Positions 53,531 to 62,924 of a stretch of DNA of 64,000 bases are shown piece after piece. The stretch spans positions 19,493-83,492 of the forward strand of contig NZ_JAJDOO010000023.1 of assembly GCF_020595055.1 (NCBI RefSeq). The letters are read 5' to 3'. Source of the DNA: Desulfosporosinus shakirovi (lineage in GTDB: Bacteria; Bacillota; Desulfitobacteriia; Desulfitobacteriales; Desulfitobacteriaceae). The notes below the pieces were generated by a model that did not search any database, was not told where the DNA came from, and saw only the letters and a program-made list of their open reading frames with translations. Both the position numbers and the translations under genes were made by a program. Positions within the stretch are counted from its first letter, which is position 1; every line of letters begins with the position of its first letter.

Positions 53531-53543
53531 CTGCATTCTTCTC
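53505..53543 (-). terminator. Terminator of the recombinase gene
   Basis: On the minus strand AGAAGAATGCAGGG / CCCTTGCCTCTTCT pairs around GATT with small bulges and is followed by TTTTTTC. Confidence 0.7.
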
Positions 53544-54209
53544 TTATTTTTGTTTTCCTTGCTTTAATGCTTCATATTGCTTCTTGTATCTGTAGAAACT
53601 TGGTTTAGTCATACCTAGTCTTTTCATACATTCAAAAGGTTTTACCGCTCCTGCTTCAACATCCTTATATGCTTTTACAAATAAGTTGAAGTCCATCACT
53701 TTGGGTCTACCATATTGCTCCCACTCTCCACGTTCTTTCATGGACGCTATGCCTTCTCTTTGCCGCTTCTCTCGCTTTTGCATTTCAGCATGGGCGAAGG
53801 TCGCATACATTTCAACTAGCATATTGTTGATTGTGTCCATCATCATTGAAGCCATATCTTTGTCATTATCCTTATTAAAGGATGAGTAATCAACCAAAGA
53901 AGTCGGTATCTCCAGTATCATCATTCTGACACCTAAGTTTTTGAAGTGTTGTATCTCTTTTAATGTGTCTAATTTGTTTCTACCCAACCTATCTAACTCT
54001 GAAACGATAATGACATCACCTTTATTCTTTGCCATCCTCTTCATAGCTAGATAGTCAGGGCGATTAAAGTTCTTGCCTGTCTGTTGATCACAAAACATTT
54101 CATCCAATTCAATATTATGTTCTTGGCAATAATCCTTAATAGCTTTGATTCCTCTATCAAGATGTTGCTCAGTCGTAGAAGTTCTGTGGTATCCGTATAC
54201 TTTTGCCAT
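53544..54209 (-). CDS. Serine recombinase (resolvase/invertase type)
   Basis: ATG at 54209 fixed by GGAGGTAGGTCA. 221 residues. N-terminal catalytic domain with YGYHRTSTTEQ (nucleophilic Ser11), the SELDRLGRNKLDT motif and the MATFAHAEMQKREKRQREG-type E-helix (here YATFAHAEMQKREKRQREGI). C-terminal HTH (ECMKRLGMTKPSFYRYKKQ). The size and form are those of plasmid or transposon resolvases. It sits just inside repeat copy B, at the edge of the 13.5-kb defence block, so it may have moved or resolved this block; res-like sites were not identified. Confidence 0.88.
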   Translation of the reverse strand: MAKVYGYHRTSTTEQHLDRGIKAIKDYCQEHNIELDEMFCDQQTGKNFNRPDYLAMKRMAKNKGDVIIVSELDRLGRNKLDTLKEIQHFKNLGVRMMILEIPTSLVDYSSFNKDNDKDMASMMMDTINNMLVEMYATFAHAEMQKREKRQREGIASMKERGEWEQYGRPKVMDFNLFVKAYKDVEAGAVKPFECMKRLGMTKPSFYRYKKQYEALKQGKQK

Positions 54210-54582
54210 TGACCTACCTCCGTTCACTTTGTTCAGTAAGTCAACTATACCCTTATATTATCACAATGTATACACTTTAATTGAGACTTCTCAATAATAT
54301 TTATGCTTACATTTTGAGCATATAAAACGAGCTGAAAGTAGTAGGATCGATAAGTATACTTTTTGAGACGTTTTGTAAATAGACCTGCTTTACAATTAAT
54401 TTTCTACAAGCGAGTATAACGCTTGTCTATTTGGTGGTCTGTAACCCATTGGGCAAGTCAGGCATCAATGTCCTAACGGGTCACGAAATGGACAGTTTAG
54501 CTCGTCAACACCCTTTTGCCATAAAAAATAAAAGATTCAAACATTCTAACTATTCATAATTTTAATATTACAATCTCAAGAT

Positions 54583-54938
54583 GAATATTTCCGTGTGACA
54601 GAGCCAACAATACGCTCTTGGCTGAGCCACCTTCACGCTGAAATGAGCCACCATGTTGGTGGTTGAACCACCAGTTGAATGAACGGTTAACGGTCTGTCC
54701 ACGGGACCCAAAGATAGACCTTACATGGGGGCTGTGATGCTACCCAGTACCAAGAGATGGGGCTTACCAAAGAGGAATACTTCCATATGAGCCATAGCCC
54801 TCGACCCATTGAAGCATCCAAAGCAGGGTCCCATGTCGAGTCTGCCCCAGAGTATCTCACCCTGTGAGGGATGGCTCTGGTCTAGCGTGAAGGTGGCTCA
54901 GTCTTTGCGTGATGGCTCTCACGGAGCATATTATTCAC
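54583..54938 (+). repeat. Nested inverted-repeat element, copy B
   Basis: Closely matches copy A (40761-41106) along its whole length and lies in the same orientation. CTGAGCCACCTTCACGCT at 54622 and its complement at 54884-54901 bound 280 bp; outer ends GAATATTTCCGTGTGACAGA and CGGAGCATATTATTC are conserved. The two copies bracket the block of defence genes. Confidence 0.8.
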
Positions 54939-55480
54939 TCAAGAACAAGCCTTTTAGACACGTATATATTCAAAGACATCTTATACCGTCAAACTTTGGA
55001 CTGGATAGCTTAGGCATTAACAATTAATTGATTAATGCTATCAAGACAGTGTTTTAGAAAGAGCCATCGAATAAATAATTAATTCGATGGCTTAGAATTA
55101 CACCTTATAACACAAACCTATTATCACACTGTTCACAATCCAAATACACAGGCTAATACATCATAAATGGTTCCTACCCCTTATGATGTATTAGCCTGTC
55201 CGCTGTAAAAATTAGCTTCATGAAAGTTCAGATGTTAGAATATCTCTATAAATCTTTCCACTAAAGTAAGAAAATGTTCATTAATGGTGAATTTAAGAAG
55301 TATGAATTTAAATCAAGGGAGGGGGATAAAGCACGAAAAATTAATTAAGATTAGTTGAACGGATTATCTGACTATAAGTAAATTCCTCTGCTTGTTCCCT
55401 TAGCCAAGTTAAGCTATCCTCAACTGCACTTCAGGGGAAATCTGGGCTATTTTCGTAGTATTCTTGATTGATTATTAGAA
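54939..55480. other. Intergenic region with two hairpins
   Basis: No gene is seen. Hairpin 1: AGCCATCGAAT / ATTCGATGGCT (55062-55092). Hairpin 2: 19-bp perfect arms (55148-55166 / 55181-55199, starting ACAGGCTAATACATC) around a 14-base loop. Neither is clearly attached to a gene. Confidence 0.5.
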
Positions 55481-56347
55481 CTAATTTTCAATATTGGAAG
55501 GATCATTTAGTGCATCTCCTTCGATTAAATCGCTAATTGTCTCTTCCAGGAAATTGCCTTCTTCATCGGTGCCTTTTAAATCCATATAAATCTGTCCTTT
55601 AGTTAAAATCTTTATCAATATATCTGTCTTCTTAGTACTATTTTTCATAATTAAATCTTCAAAACTACGTGCTATCAAAGAATTATCTATCTTGTGCAGA
55701 TTTCCATTTTTTTTGAATCCCAAATTCTCTAATAAAAGTATTGCTTCGTGATTTTCACATCCTAATAAATGAGCCAATTGTTCATAATCCCATTCAGGTC
55801 TAGAAAAGATAAAGGCTAATATATTTCCTATATTTTTAGCCCCCCTATCCCCCCATTTATTCCAATATTTAGTTATAATATTTTTCCAGAACAAGACAAA
55901 TTCCTTTAATACAGCCAAGTCCGCCGCGTAATTTAGAAATTGATCTAAATATTCAATCAAGTCAGCATATTGAGGTAACTCTGTCCACCCACAGGCTAAA
56001 TCATAATAATCAAATTCGAATCCCTCAAAATCAGGTATAATACCATACTCTACTGAAACAATTAAATCATTCAAAGTTATTCCTCTCCACGGAACTTCCC
56101 ACTTTAATACTGAGTTTGTTATAGCCCATGGCAAACTTCTTGCAAAGTAATCGATGTTCTCTGACCGCATTTCAATTTTTAGTCCGTCTTCAGTAACATA
56201 CTGGAAGAAGAAATGGCTGGAATCTATGTGTTCAACGTTAAAGTTTGCAGATATTATATCGATTAACTTCTCTTCTCCAAATTCTTTGATGTAAAACCAC
56301 TTTTTGATTCCATTAAAACTAATGGAAATTACTTCCCGCTTGCTCAC
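55481..56347 (-). CDS. Hypothetical protein, 288 residues
   Basis: Not recognised. GTG start overlapping the stop of the upstream 66-residue gene (TAGTG) with GGGGAGGGAAC ahead of it, so the two are coupled. N-terminal half mixed alpha/beta (VISISFNGIKKWFYIKEFGE), C-terminal half helical with a possible winged-helix segment (WDYEQLAHLLGCENHEAILL, LENLGFKKNGNLHKID). It could be a regulator or the effector of a two-gene unit. Confidence 0.5.
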   Translation of the reverse strand: MSKREVISISFNGIKKWFYIKEFGEEKLIDIISANFNVEHIDSSHFFFQYVTEDGLKIEMRSENIDYFARSLPWAITNSVLKWEVPWRGITLNDLIVSVEYGIIPDFEGFEFDYYDLACGWTELPQYADLIEYLDQFLNYAADLAVLKEFVLFWKNIITKYWNKWGDRGAKNIGNILAFIFSRPEWDYEQLAHLLGCENHEAILLLENLGFKKNGNLHKIDNSLIARSFEDLIMKNSTKKTDILIKILTKGQIYMDLKGTDEEGNFLEETISDLIEGDALNDPSNIEN

Positions 56348-56547
56348 TATATGTTCCCTCCCCTTATTTCAAACCATTCCTTTACTTCAATTCGTCCTTC
56401 TTCAGCCTCAAGCTTACCCTCAGCAATATACTCCAGTATTCTCGAAATGCTAAAATCAAAGATTCCATTAGGATATATTTCATCGCCTTCGCTCGTTGGC
56501 AGTGGCGTATAGTTCTTATTCAGTTTAATCTTTCTACTTTTATTCAT
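56347..56547 (-). CDS. Small protein coupled to the 288-residue gene
   Basis: Not recognised. 66 residues: MNKSRKIKLNKNYTPLPTSE, then GDEIYPNGIFDFSISRILEY and an acidic tail. The stop shares a base with the next start. A two-gene coupled unit of small plus medium protein is compatible with toxin-antitoxin or effector-immunity, but no domain confirms it. Confidence 0.5.
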   Translation of the reverse strand: MNKSRKIKLNKNYTPLPTSEGDEIYPNGIFDFSISRILEYIAEGKLEAEEGRIEVKEWFEIRGGNI

Positions 56548-56844
56548 CTTCTACAAGCCTTGCCACGTCCGAACCGCACTTTTTGCACTTGCCCCTAAGT
56601 AAGATTCCAAACTTTTTCGTTATACATAGTGTAGTCGACGATAGTGGCTACCCCACAAGTGGAGCAAAAAACATTATTTATAAGAAGTTGCTGAATATTT
56701 GGGGGTATTTTCGCCCATTTTTTAACCGCCTGAAAATCTGTTACTGGCAAACGACAAGCCTCCTTTTCTTGGGACAAGATACACATGATTCGGTTGTGAA
56801 GTAATTGGTCACTCCAGCTTATAATGAATAACTTCTATACAACG

Positions 56845-57354
56845 TCACTCGCATATTAATCTCAACCTTAAAGCTTCAGTCTCGAACAAATACTGAACCT
56901 TTTGTTCCAAAGCATCAAGCTCGTCGATAGGCTGTTGTTTCTCTTTGTTATAAGGAACGCCTTGGAATCCTCTCAATCGCTTCGCCAATAGTTCGTTTTG
57001 TCTGTTAAGTTTCTCAAATTGAAATAAGACATCTGGCGAAAAGAACGTTTCAGGTATTAGAACATCTACGTGTGCTGGGATACGTTTTAAATGCAACTGG
57101 TTAGCGAGATATGCTCGACGATTTCCGCCATTACATACTGAATATGTGAAATCAGGAAACTGTTTTAAAATTAGTCCCTCAGGTGCAGGGTCCTTCCAGC
57201 CATAACGTTTTACATTCTTCATTAAAGATGCCATTTCTGCATTATTTGCAATTTCGTTCGGAGAGCGTGATAATCCTATTATTTAAAAAGGGTCCACTTC
57301 AGTAATTCCTAAATAGTAAAGATAGTGTTCAGGATATTTTGCTAATAACTCCTC
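56845..57354 (-). pseudogene. ParB-like (Srx-fold) gene remnant with a frameshift
   Basis: The right part reads EELLAKYPEHYLYYLGITEV, then DPF in one frame. A second frame takes over around 57270-57285 with GLSRSPNEIANNAEMASLMK and continues NGGNRRAYLANQLHLKRIPA, the NRR-type phosphoacceptor loop seen in ParB/Srx-like domains, to a stop at 56845. No usable start codon exists in the first part. A one-base indel and a lost 5' end are the simplest explanation. Such short ParB-like proteins occur in mobile elements and in phosphorothioate or other DNA-modification systems. Confidence 0.55.
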
Positions 57355-57681
57355 ATATTAAGCCATTTTTCATTTTCCATTACAAATTGAACCCCTCCCT
57401 CAATTTGTTAGGGATTCGGGTGATAAAATCACAATCTCTTCCCTAGTGTATTTAAGGCATTCTTCTCTATATACGTTCTGACGTTTCAATGCAAATTTTC
57501 TGCAGGGTTACTATTACGCTAATTTACACCCATCTTCTTCATTAAGTTATTATGCTTTTCTTTATATAGCATTCGATGTCTATTCTTTGAATCGACAAGC
57601 TATGGGAAACGCATCGACTATCACGCATGCTATCGATAAGGTGAATTTTTAACATTGAAAGTGTAAGAGCTAAACAATATT
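57355..57681. other. Intergenic region
   Basis: Nothing beyond scattered stops and short AT-rich repeats could be identified. Confidence 0.4.
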
Positions 57682-58266
57682 TTAGGTATTATTTATTAAC
57701 CACTGTTGTAACTCAGGCCACCATATATTTTTAACATCTTCATCTTCAGGATATATTTTTGATTTATTCTCAACAAGTTTACGGTCATTTGGAACTTGGT
57801 TAATTACTCCCCAGTAAGGTGATACTACAATGCTTGAGGGAAACATGGGGTTCTCATATAAAATATCGACATTTCCGTCAATTACTTCTTTGCCTATTCT
57901 AACCCATGCATGCTCCCAAACAAATACCTCCTTGCCATTCTGATAATAATATGACTTTCCAAATGCTTCTCTCGATTGTATACCAAGGCTTCTTAAGCTT
58001 AAAGATAATAAGCTTGCAAATTGAATACACATTTCAGAACGTCCAGCGAGGTTTTCGTCAACATACATTGCAACTTTATTTAATAACGCTCTTCGAAAAT
58101 CCGAGTTTAAGACAGTCGAAGAATCAATAAGTTTTTCAGAAGGTAATGGTCTTAAACCTTTTCTTTTCTCCTCCCTGATTTTTGTAATAGGCTTTCTGTC
58201 AGAAAGACTTAACTGTTCAAAAAATTCCTCAACTGAATAATTTACTGCTGGGGATATTTCTCTCAT
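57682..58266 (-). CDS. Transglutaminase-like / cysteine peptidase-fold protein
   Basis: The ATG at 58266 is chosen; GGAGGAGCGAG lies upstream, slightly far. 194 residues. The order Cys (SEMCIQFASLLSLSLRSLGI), His (FVWEHAWVRI) and Asp (VIDGNVD) with the intervening GIQSREAFGKSYYYQNGKE is that of the transglutaminase-like superfamily. Activity could be hydrolytic rather than cross-linking. No neighbour suggests a substrate. Confidence 0.7.
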   Translation of the reverse strand: MREISPAVNYSVEEFFEQLSLSDRKPITKIREEKRKGLRPLPSEKLIDSSTVLNSDFRRALLNKVAMYVDENLAGRSEMCIQFASLLSLSLRSLGIQSREAFGKSYYYQNGKEVFVWEHAWVRIGKEVIDGNVDILYENPMFPSSIVVSPYWGVINQVPNDRKLVENKSKIYPEDEDVKNIWWPELQQWLINNT

Positions 58267-58522
58267 AATACATCTCGCTCCTCCGATTACCCACAATAGA
58301 ACATGTCCAATTCTATTGCAGGATGTGCGAAAGAAATTTTGGGGAAATCACCCCCGCACTTCTCGCATCGTATCATCTTTTAAGTCATTTGTTATGAAAA
58401 AATTGTCCTTAATTCTAACATTATTGCCTCACTTTAACAATTTCAGCTATATGCTTTTAGTTTCAAACAGCCTGATGCGTAACCGTTCCTAAACGTGTTT
58501 TTAACTATAGAATTTTCCGTTA

Positions 58523-59665
58523 TCAATTATTATTTTTTAAAAGTGAAAAAATACTGTTTACTACTTTCTTAATAATACTTACCTTTTCATATTCAGTATT
58601 TTTATCTGAAACCTCTTGAGTTTTATTCAAGACAAATTCCGTCTTACTTACATGCATGCTCAAGCCTTTATTGTCTTCAACCAAAGCCTCCGACTGAATT
58701 ACACTATTTATTTCTTTTTTACCTGGTGAATAATTACTCATATCATTCTTTAGCAAATCTGCTTTAATAATCTCGTTATGTATATACAAATCTCTAGTTT
58801 CTGAAATAACATGTTTTTTGTTATACTTCTCTAATTCCTTCCCCTCGAAAAATATTTTTACAGAATCTTCATCTAGACTTTGAATATGGAAATCATTTAC
58901 GATATTAACAAAGAACTTTCCTCGGGAATAACTAATATTCCCATATGCAATTGCATAACCATTCTCTAATTTTTTAAATTTATTTAACTTATCAGGATAA
59001 CGAAAAACTATTGATAAGTCTTTACTATTAGTTCGATAAGCGTTTATAAATATGATCTTATCCGACAATTTTGTGCTTTCAACTTTAAAAACTACAAATC
59101 TCGATTTATCAATCAAATTCTTATCTAATTCATCTATAACTTTAAGAACCTCATCAAGAGGTACAATTTCGTTTTCAGTCGTAAAACGAAAATTTATTGC
59201 TTTGAGGCTATCTATCTCGTTTTGTTCAATAAGTTGTTTCATCTGATAAACACTGCGAACAACATCCCTGAAAACTTCTTTATGATGTTCATATTTCGGA
59301 TACTCTTTATTACCTATGTTACCTTTCCCTAAATCTTTATACTGTAACTGAGACTTTCTACTCCTAAATCTTTGAGCTAATTGAAATATATCTATAACAA
59401 TTTCAAGGGTATTATTTTGTCTCCTTATAATGTTTGTAATCTCTCTACCTTTCCAGTCAGCTTCAAAGATTTTCACAGCTATCCTTCCACAGTTATGTCC
59501 ACCCTGGTTAGGCCAAGCACGAAAAAATCCATCGACAACATGGACTAATTTTAAAGGGGGCTTACAAAATGGACAATAAATCCTACCCTTATGGATAGAA
59601 TCATGATATTCTGTAATGTCAATTACATTACCATTATACTTAGCAATACGAAGTTTTTCTGCCAA
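58523..59665 (-). CDS. Hypothetical protein with N-terminal zinc-binding motif, 380 residues
   Basis: TTG start (weak GGGGTTGATC upstream). Residues ~30-60, YCPFCKPPLKLVHVVDGFFR, then AWPNQGGHNCGR, give C-x2-C...H-x-C, a zinc knuckle like those in CoiA-type or RecA-loading competence proteins and in nuclease-associated zinc fingers. The rest is mixed alpha/beta with a long polar C-terminal tail. It could be a DNA-binding component of a defence or competence-like process; not recognised further. Confidence 0.5.
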   Translation of the reverse strand: MAEKLRIAKYNGNVIDITEYHDSIHKGRIYCPFCKPPLKLVHVVDGFFRAWPNQGGHNCGRIAVKIFEADWKGREITNIIRRQNNTLEIVIDIFQLAQRFRSRKSQLQYKDLGKGNIGNKEYPKYEHHKEVFRDVVRSVYQMKQLIEQNEIDSLKAINFRFTTENEIVPLDEVLKVIDELDKNLIDKSRFVVFKVESTKLSDKIIFINAYRTNSKDLSIVFRYPDKLNKFKKLENGYAIAYGNISYSRGKFFVNIVNDFHIQSLDEDSVKIFFEGKELEKYNKKHVISETRDLYIHNEIIKADLLKNDMSNYSPGKKEINSVIQSEALVEDNKGLSMHVSKTEFVLNKTQEVSDKNTEYEKVSIIKKVVNSIFSLLKNNN

Positions 59666-59697
59666 TTAGATCAACCCCATTTTCTTTGTTTCCCTTG

Positions 59698-59738
59698 GGA
59701 TAGACTTGACATGGGGCCTACTCAGAATGCTTCAATGT
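59698..59738 (-). repeat. Short diverged remnant of the nested inverted-repeat element
   Basis: On the minus strand CATTGAAGCATTC, then CCCCATGTCAAGTCTATCCC resembles the inner right part of copies A and B (CATTGAAGCATCC ... CCCATGTCAAGTCTTCTCC) at about four of five positions. No terminal repeats remain. Confidence 0.45.
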
Positions 59739-59824
59739 GTGACAGCGATCTCTAGCCCGCCATGAATTTCGAACTCGACATGTATGGATAAGAAGCGGGT
59801 TTATAACTGTTTGGGGAAACGGGA

Positions 59825-60727
59825 TTACTCCTGCATTTTTAGAGGAATTATCATCTCATCATCGTAACTTATGTAAATTTCATCTATATAATCATATTCC
59901 TTCTGTTTTGCTAAAAGCTTTTCGTTAAATGTATTTTGCAATACTTTAAAGTTAAAACCACTACCTGGATGGAAGTTTTCCATATCAACCAGTAATTGCA
60001 TGCCTGTTTTAAATTTAAAAATAAATAACACTACCTTTTTGGAGGTTTCATACCCCTTGAACTTATTTTTACACCTTTTAAGTAAGTCGAATATTTTCTC
60101 AACTAAATCATCATAATCCAAACCAATTTCAAATAATTCTTTTAAGGTCATACCTGAGTCATCAGTTAATTTTAATGGAATAGCAAATAATATCCTTTCG
60201 CCGTCCGTTATATTTTTAAATTTTTCATCCATTTTTTCAAAGCTCAGATTTACATATTCATCAGAAAATATATTTTTAGTAAAGTGTTTCTCATTATCCC
60301 AATTATTTTCAATAAATTCTTTAAATTTTACAGACAGAATTTTCAAATAACTATCTTTCAATTTATTTTTTATACTAATGTTGATCTGATATTCCTTATT
60401 AATACAGGTATTATTAATTATATCAGTTATTAAACTCTTCAATTTATCAACATTATATTGCATACTTTCCACCTTTTGCTTTGATTCATTATTCTCCTTA
60501 AAACCATGCAAAAGAGTTTTAACTTCTACAAGCATTTTCTCGTTCTCATTATCTTGATCTTGATAAAGCAAATCTGCTCTACCTTCAAAAGCTTCACCAT
60601 TTCCTTTATCTTTATCTAAACAAGAATCTCGCTTGTAATTTTTAGTGTGATATTCATTGTATTTTTCAATAAAAAACTGAGCCTGATTACATTCCCATGT
60701 TGTACAATTATCACATTCATTAGTCAT
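59825..60727 (-). CDS. Hypothetical protein with PD-(D/E)XK-like motif
   Basis: 300 residues; AAGGAGTTTTAAAA before the ATG. The N-terminus has a Cys cluster (CDNCTTWEC). Residues ~45-75 read GEAFEGRADLLYQDQDNENE, then KMLVEVKTLLHG: E, D and E-x-K with restriction-endonuclease-like spacing. The remainder is helical. Probably a nuclease of the defence region; the exact family is not recognised. Confidence 0.55.
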   Translation of the reverse strand: MTNECDNCTTWECNQAQFFIEKYNEYHTKNYKRDSCLDKDKGNGEAFEGRADLLYQDQDNENEKMLVEVKTLLHGFKENNESKQKVESMQYNVDKLKSLITDIINNTCINKEYQINISIKNKLKDSYLKILSVKFKEFIENNWDNEKHFTKNIFSDEYVNLSFEKMDEKFKNITDGERILFAIPLKLTDDSGMTLKELFEIGLDYDDLVEKIFDLLKRCKNKFKGYETSKKVVLFIFKFKTGMQLLVDMENFHPGSGFNFKVLQNTFNEKLLAKQKEYDYIDEIYISYDDEMIIPLKMQE

Positions 60728-60782
60728 TTTTAAAACTCCTTCGTTACATCAATTTACATCTAAAATTCGTCAAATTCCATTA

Positions 60783-61400
60783 TTAAACATAATCTGAGGA
60801 CTTTGGGTAATTACTACAGTTATTTGACTCGTCCACAATCTTCATTTCAGAATTCATGTTTCCAGTTGTCAGCATACTTATTAGTTTGTCTCGTTCCCAA
60901 AGCTCAACCTTATTCCTGAAGCCAATTCTTTTGCCTGTGGAGTGCAGTAATTATTTGTTACAACGATTGCATTTTTAGCAGAATAGTAAGCCATTGATGA
61001 GGTTAGCTCTTGGATAGCTGAAACACCAACAGGATGACTGTAGCGTTTAGCTTGCACTACTGTTTTCCCTGAAGCATTATCCACAACTAAATCCGCACCA
61101 TAGTCACCTGATTCTGGTGTTAGTTTTACACTGTAGCCTAAATCACCAAATAAGACTTCTAACCTTTGTTCAAACTCTCTCCCTGTCATCTTGTCAATAT
61201 TATTTATACCTAATTTCCTCAATTTGTTTCGAGTCCAAGATTTGTAGTTAATATAGATAAATACGGTTAATACGCACAGGCTAATAAATAAAACTATGAA
61301 TGTGGTAAAAAGCGAGTATGCTCAGTGATTAATTGCATGGCAAGATAAATCACTAATAATCCATATATAATTTTTTGTAAAAGCGTTTTCTTTTGCTTTT
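60783..61400 (-). pseudogene. Mrr-type restriction endonuclease with N-terminal membrane helices, frame-broken at both ends
   Basis: The middle frame (TTG at 61222) holds an intact Mrr core: MTGREFEQRLEVLFGDLGYS, then GDYGADLVV...TVVQAKRYSHPVG (D and Q-x-K catalytic residues). The family's usual C-terminus NKVELWERDKLI appears in another frame (stop at 60783), so a one-base indel near 60905 truncates the protein. Upstream, a helix FTTFIVLFISLCVLTVFIYI and a second one LLQKIIYGLLVIYLAMQLIT are found in two further frames with no start codon; related proteins have exactly two N-terminal membrane helices before the Mrr core. At least two frameshifts have thus accumulated. Confidence 0.8.
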
Positions 61401-61516
61401 GTTAAGTATTATTTGAAATTTAAATCCTTTTCTTCGAGCCAAGATAAATCATCATCCTTCTAACAATCTCAGTCACATGCTTCATTCAACATAATACTAG
61501 AAGTGTAAGTTGTAGC

Positions 61517-61732
61517 TTATTCATTCTCAAACCGTCTAACAAATTGACATAATTCCTCGTCCCACATCCACGATGTTTGGTCTTCTGGATTATCCAAGAA
61601 CTTTACCATTACATCGAATTCCGATGATTTCAAGGCAGACTCGAACCACTCTTCAACTGATATGTCGAGAGATTTGCATATAGCATCTAGTCGAGCCTTT
61701 GTTCTTTCGTCAGATGGGAAACACATAAACAT
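61517..61732 (-). CDS. Small acidic protein, 71 residues
   Basis: GAGGTGATCTTTA before the ATG. MFMCFPSDERTKARLDAICK, then SLDISVEEWFESALKSSEF resembles a helix-turn-helix of ribbon-helix-helix type without a clear leading strand; the C-terminus is acidic. It directly follows the NERD gene (37 bases) and may be its operon partner. Confidence 0.5.
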   Translation of the reverse strand: MFMCFPSDERTKARLDAICKSLDISVEEWFESALKSSEFDVMVKFLDNPEDQTSWMWDEELCQFVRRFENE

Positions 61733-61769
61733 TAAAGATCACCTCGTTTTTATCAATTAATGATTAATG

Positions 61770-62801
61770 TCAACTTTGACTTTTTCTGAACCCCGCTACC
61801 TGAGCATCTTTTTCGGTTAAGAACCATTCCTCTGGAGTAGTTACTTCATAGTATTTGCCACCAGGCACATGATAAATTTTTTCTCCCTTGGCGTTGATAT
61901 TTCCTTTAATTTTTTGACCTTGTTGTTCTACACCATTAGGCTGTGTAGTAGAAAATCCGTTGACAGGTTTTGTGAAGATATTACCGTTAAAGATAAAAAC
62001 CGAAAGTAATGTTAATAAAATGCCTGCTAATGCCAATATGAATTTATTCATTTTCATTTTAGGTTCAGGAGGCTTTGCGTTATTCTTTTCTAGGTTTTCA
62101 ACCTTTTCAGCCAGCTCGTTTGTAATTTTATCGAACTTCAGATTAGTTTCTATTTCGATCTCACTAGCATATTTATCTGAAATGCTTAATTTATTAGCTA
62201 TTACCTCGATCATCTCGTTTGATAATTTCGGATAACATCCAGGATATTTCGTTGAATATTCCAAAAGCATATCAATATTTTGATTCAACTGGTCTTTAAA
62301 AATATGACAGTTATAATAATGCTGAGTCATAGTGTGATTCCACCTATCAGGGGGAAACTTAGTTGTAAAATCATTCTTGGAAAATCCGAAGTGTACAACA
62401 GCACACCCAATTAACTGGTAAGGGTTATTGATTTCAGGATAACTAGACAACAAATATGCGTTTAAATCTTCGATATGTTTTCTTACCTGATCCAGAGGAT
62501 TTTGAATGTCTCCCATAATTTCTAATGATCCATTAGGGGAAGCAGTCTTGATAGGCTTGATCTCCCAATGTTTTACCTCAATCATTCTAAAACCATAACG
62601 AGGAGAAATAATCAAAAAATCAGGGTCATATTTCCCAATAATAGGGTGTGAAATTATGTATGTATCTTTAGGCAAATACTTTGATAATAAATCACCAACT
62701 GCAATTTCCCCTTCTAATCCTTTCTCTTGATTTTTAGTTAATTTCATAAGGGTCTGCTTTTTATTTATTAAAGAGTCTCTTCCCAAATAATTAGTAGCCA
62801 T
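61770..62801 (-). CDS. NERD-domain nuclease-like membrane protein
   Basis: 343 residues; TAAGGAGTAATATAA before the ATG. Residues ~25-110 form a NERD domain (EKGLEGEIAVGDLLSKYL, KYDPDFLIISPRYGFRMIEV, then KHWEIKP), with E, D and E-x-K of the restriction-like fold. A coiled region, one membrane helix (FILALAGILLTLLSVFIFNG, ~255-275) and a C-terminal domain (IKGNINAKGEKIYHVPGGKY, YEVTTPEEWFLTEKDAQVAG) known from the ends of nuclease-related surface proteins follow. An upstream TGTCGAA motif at 62930 is shared with other defence genes. Confidence 0.8.
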   Translation of the reverse strand: MATNYLGRDSLINKKQTLMKLTKNQEKGLEGEIAVGDLLSKYLPKDTYIISHPIIGKYDPDFLIISPRYGFRMIEVKHWEIKPIKTASPNGSLEIMGDIQNPLDQVRKHIEDLNAYLLSSYPEINNPYQLIGCAVVHFGFSKNDFTTKFPPDRWNHTMTQHYYNCHIFKDQLNQNIDMLLEYSTKYPGCYPKLSNEMIEVIANKLSISDKYASEIEIETNLKFDKITNELAEKVENLEKNNAKPPEPKMKMNKFILALAGILLTLLSVFIFNGNIFTKPVNGFSTTQPNGVEQQGQKIKGNINAKGEKIYHVPGGKYYEVTTPEEWFLTEKDAQVAGFRKSQS

Positions 62802-62924
62802 TTATATTACTCCTTACACTGACGGAATTAATAGGGCGTATGTAAGTCCACAAATACTTTCGACAAACATTTCTTCAAAGCTAAGTTCCATATATCTTCT
62901 TCAGTACCATTACCCAACAATATT

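Noticed and set aside
54440..54530. Minus-strand frame with CPFRDPLGH and CLTCPMGYRPP, zinc-finger-like
   Set aside because: It is interrupted by a stop, has no start codon and is too short to support a gene.
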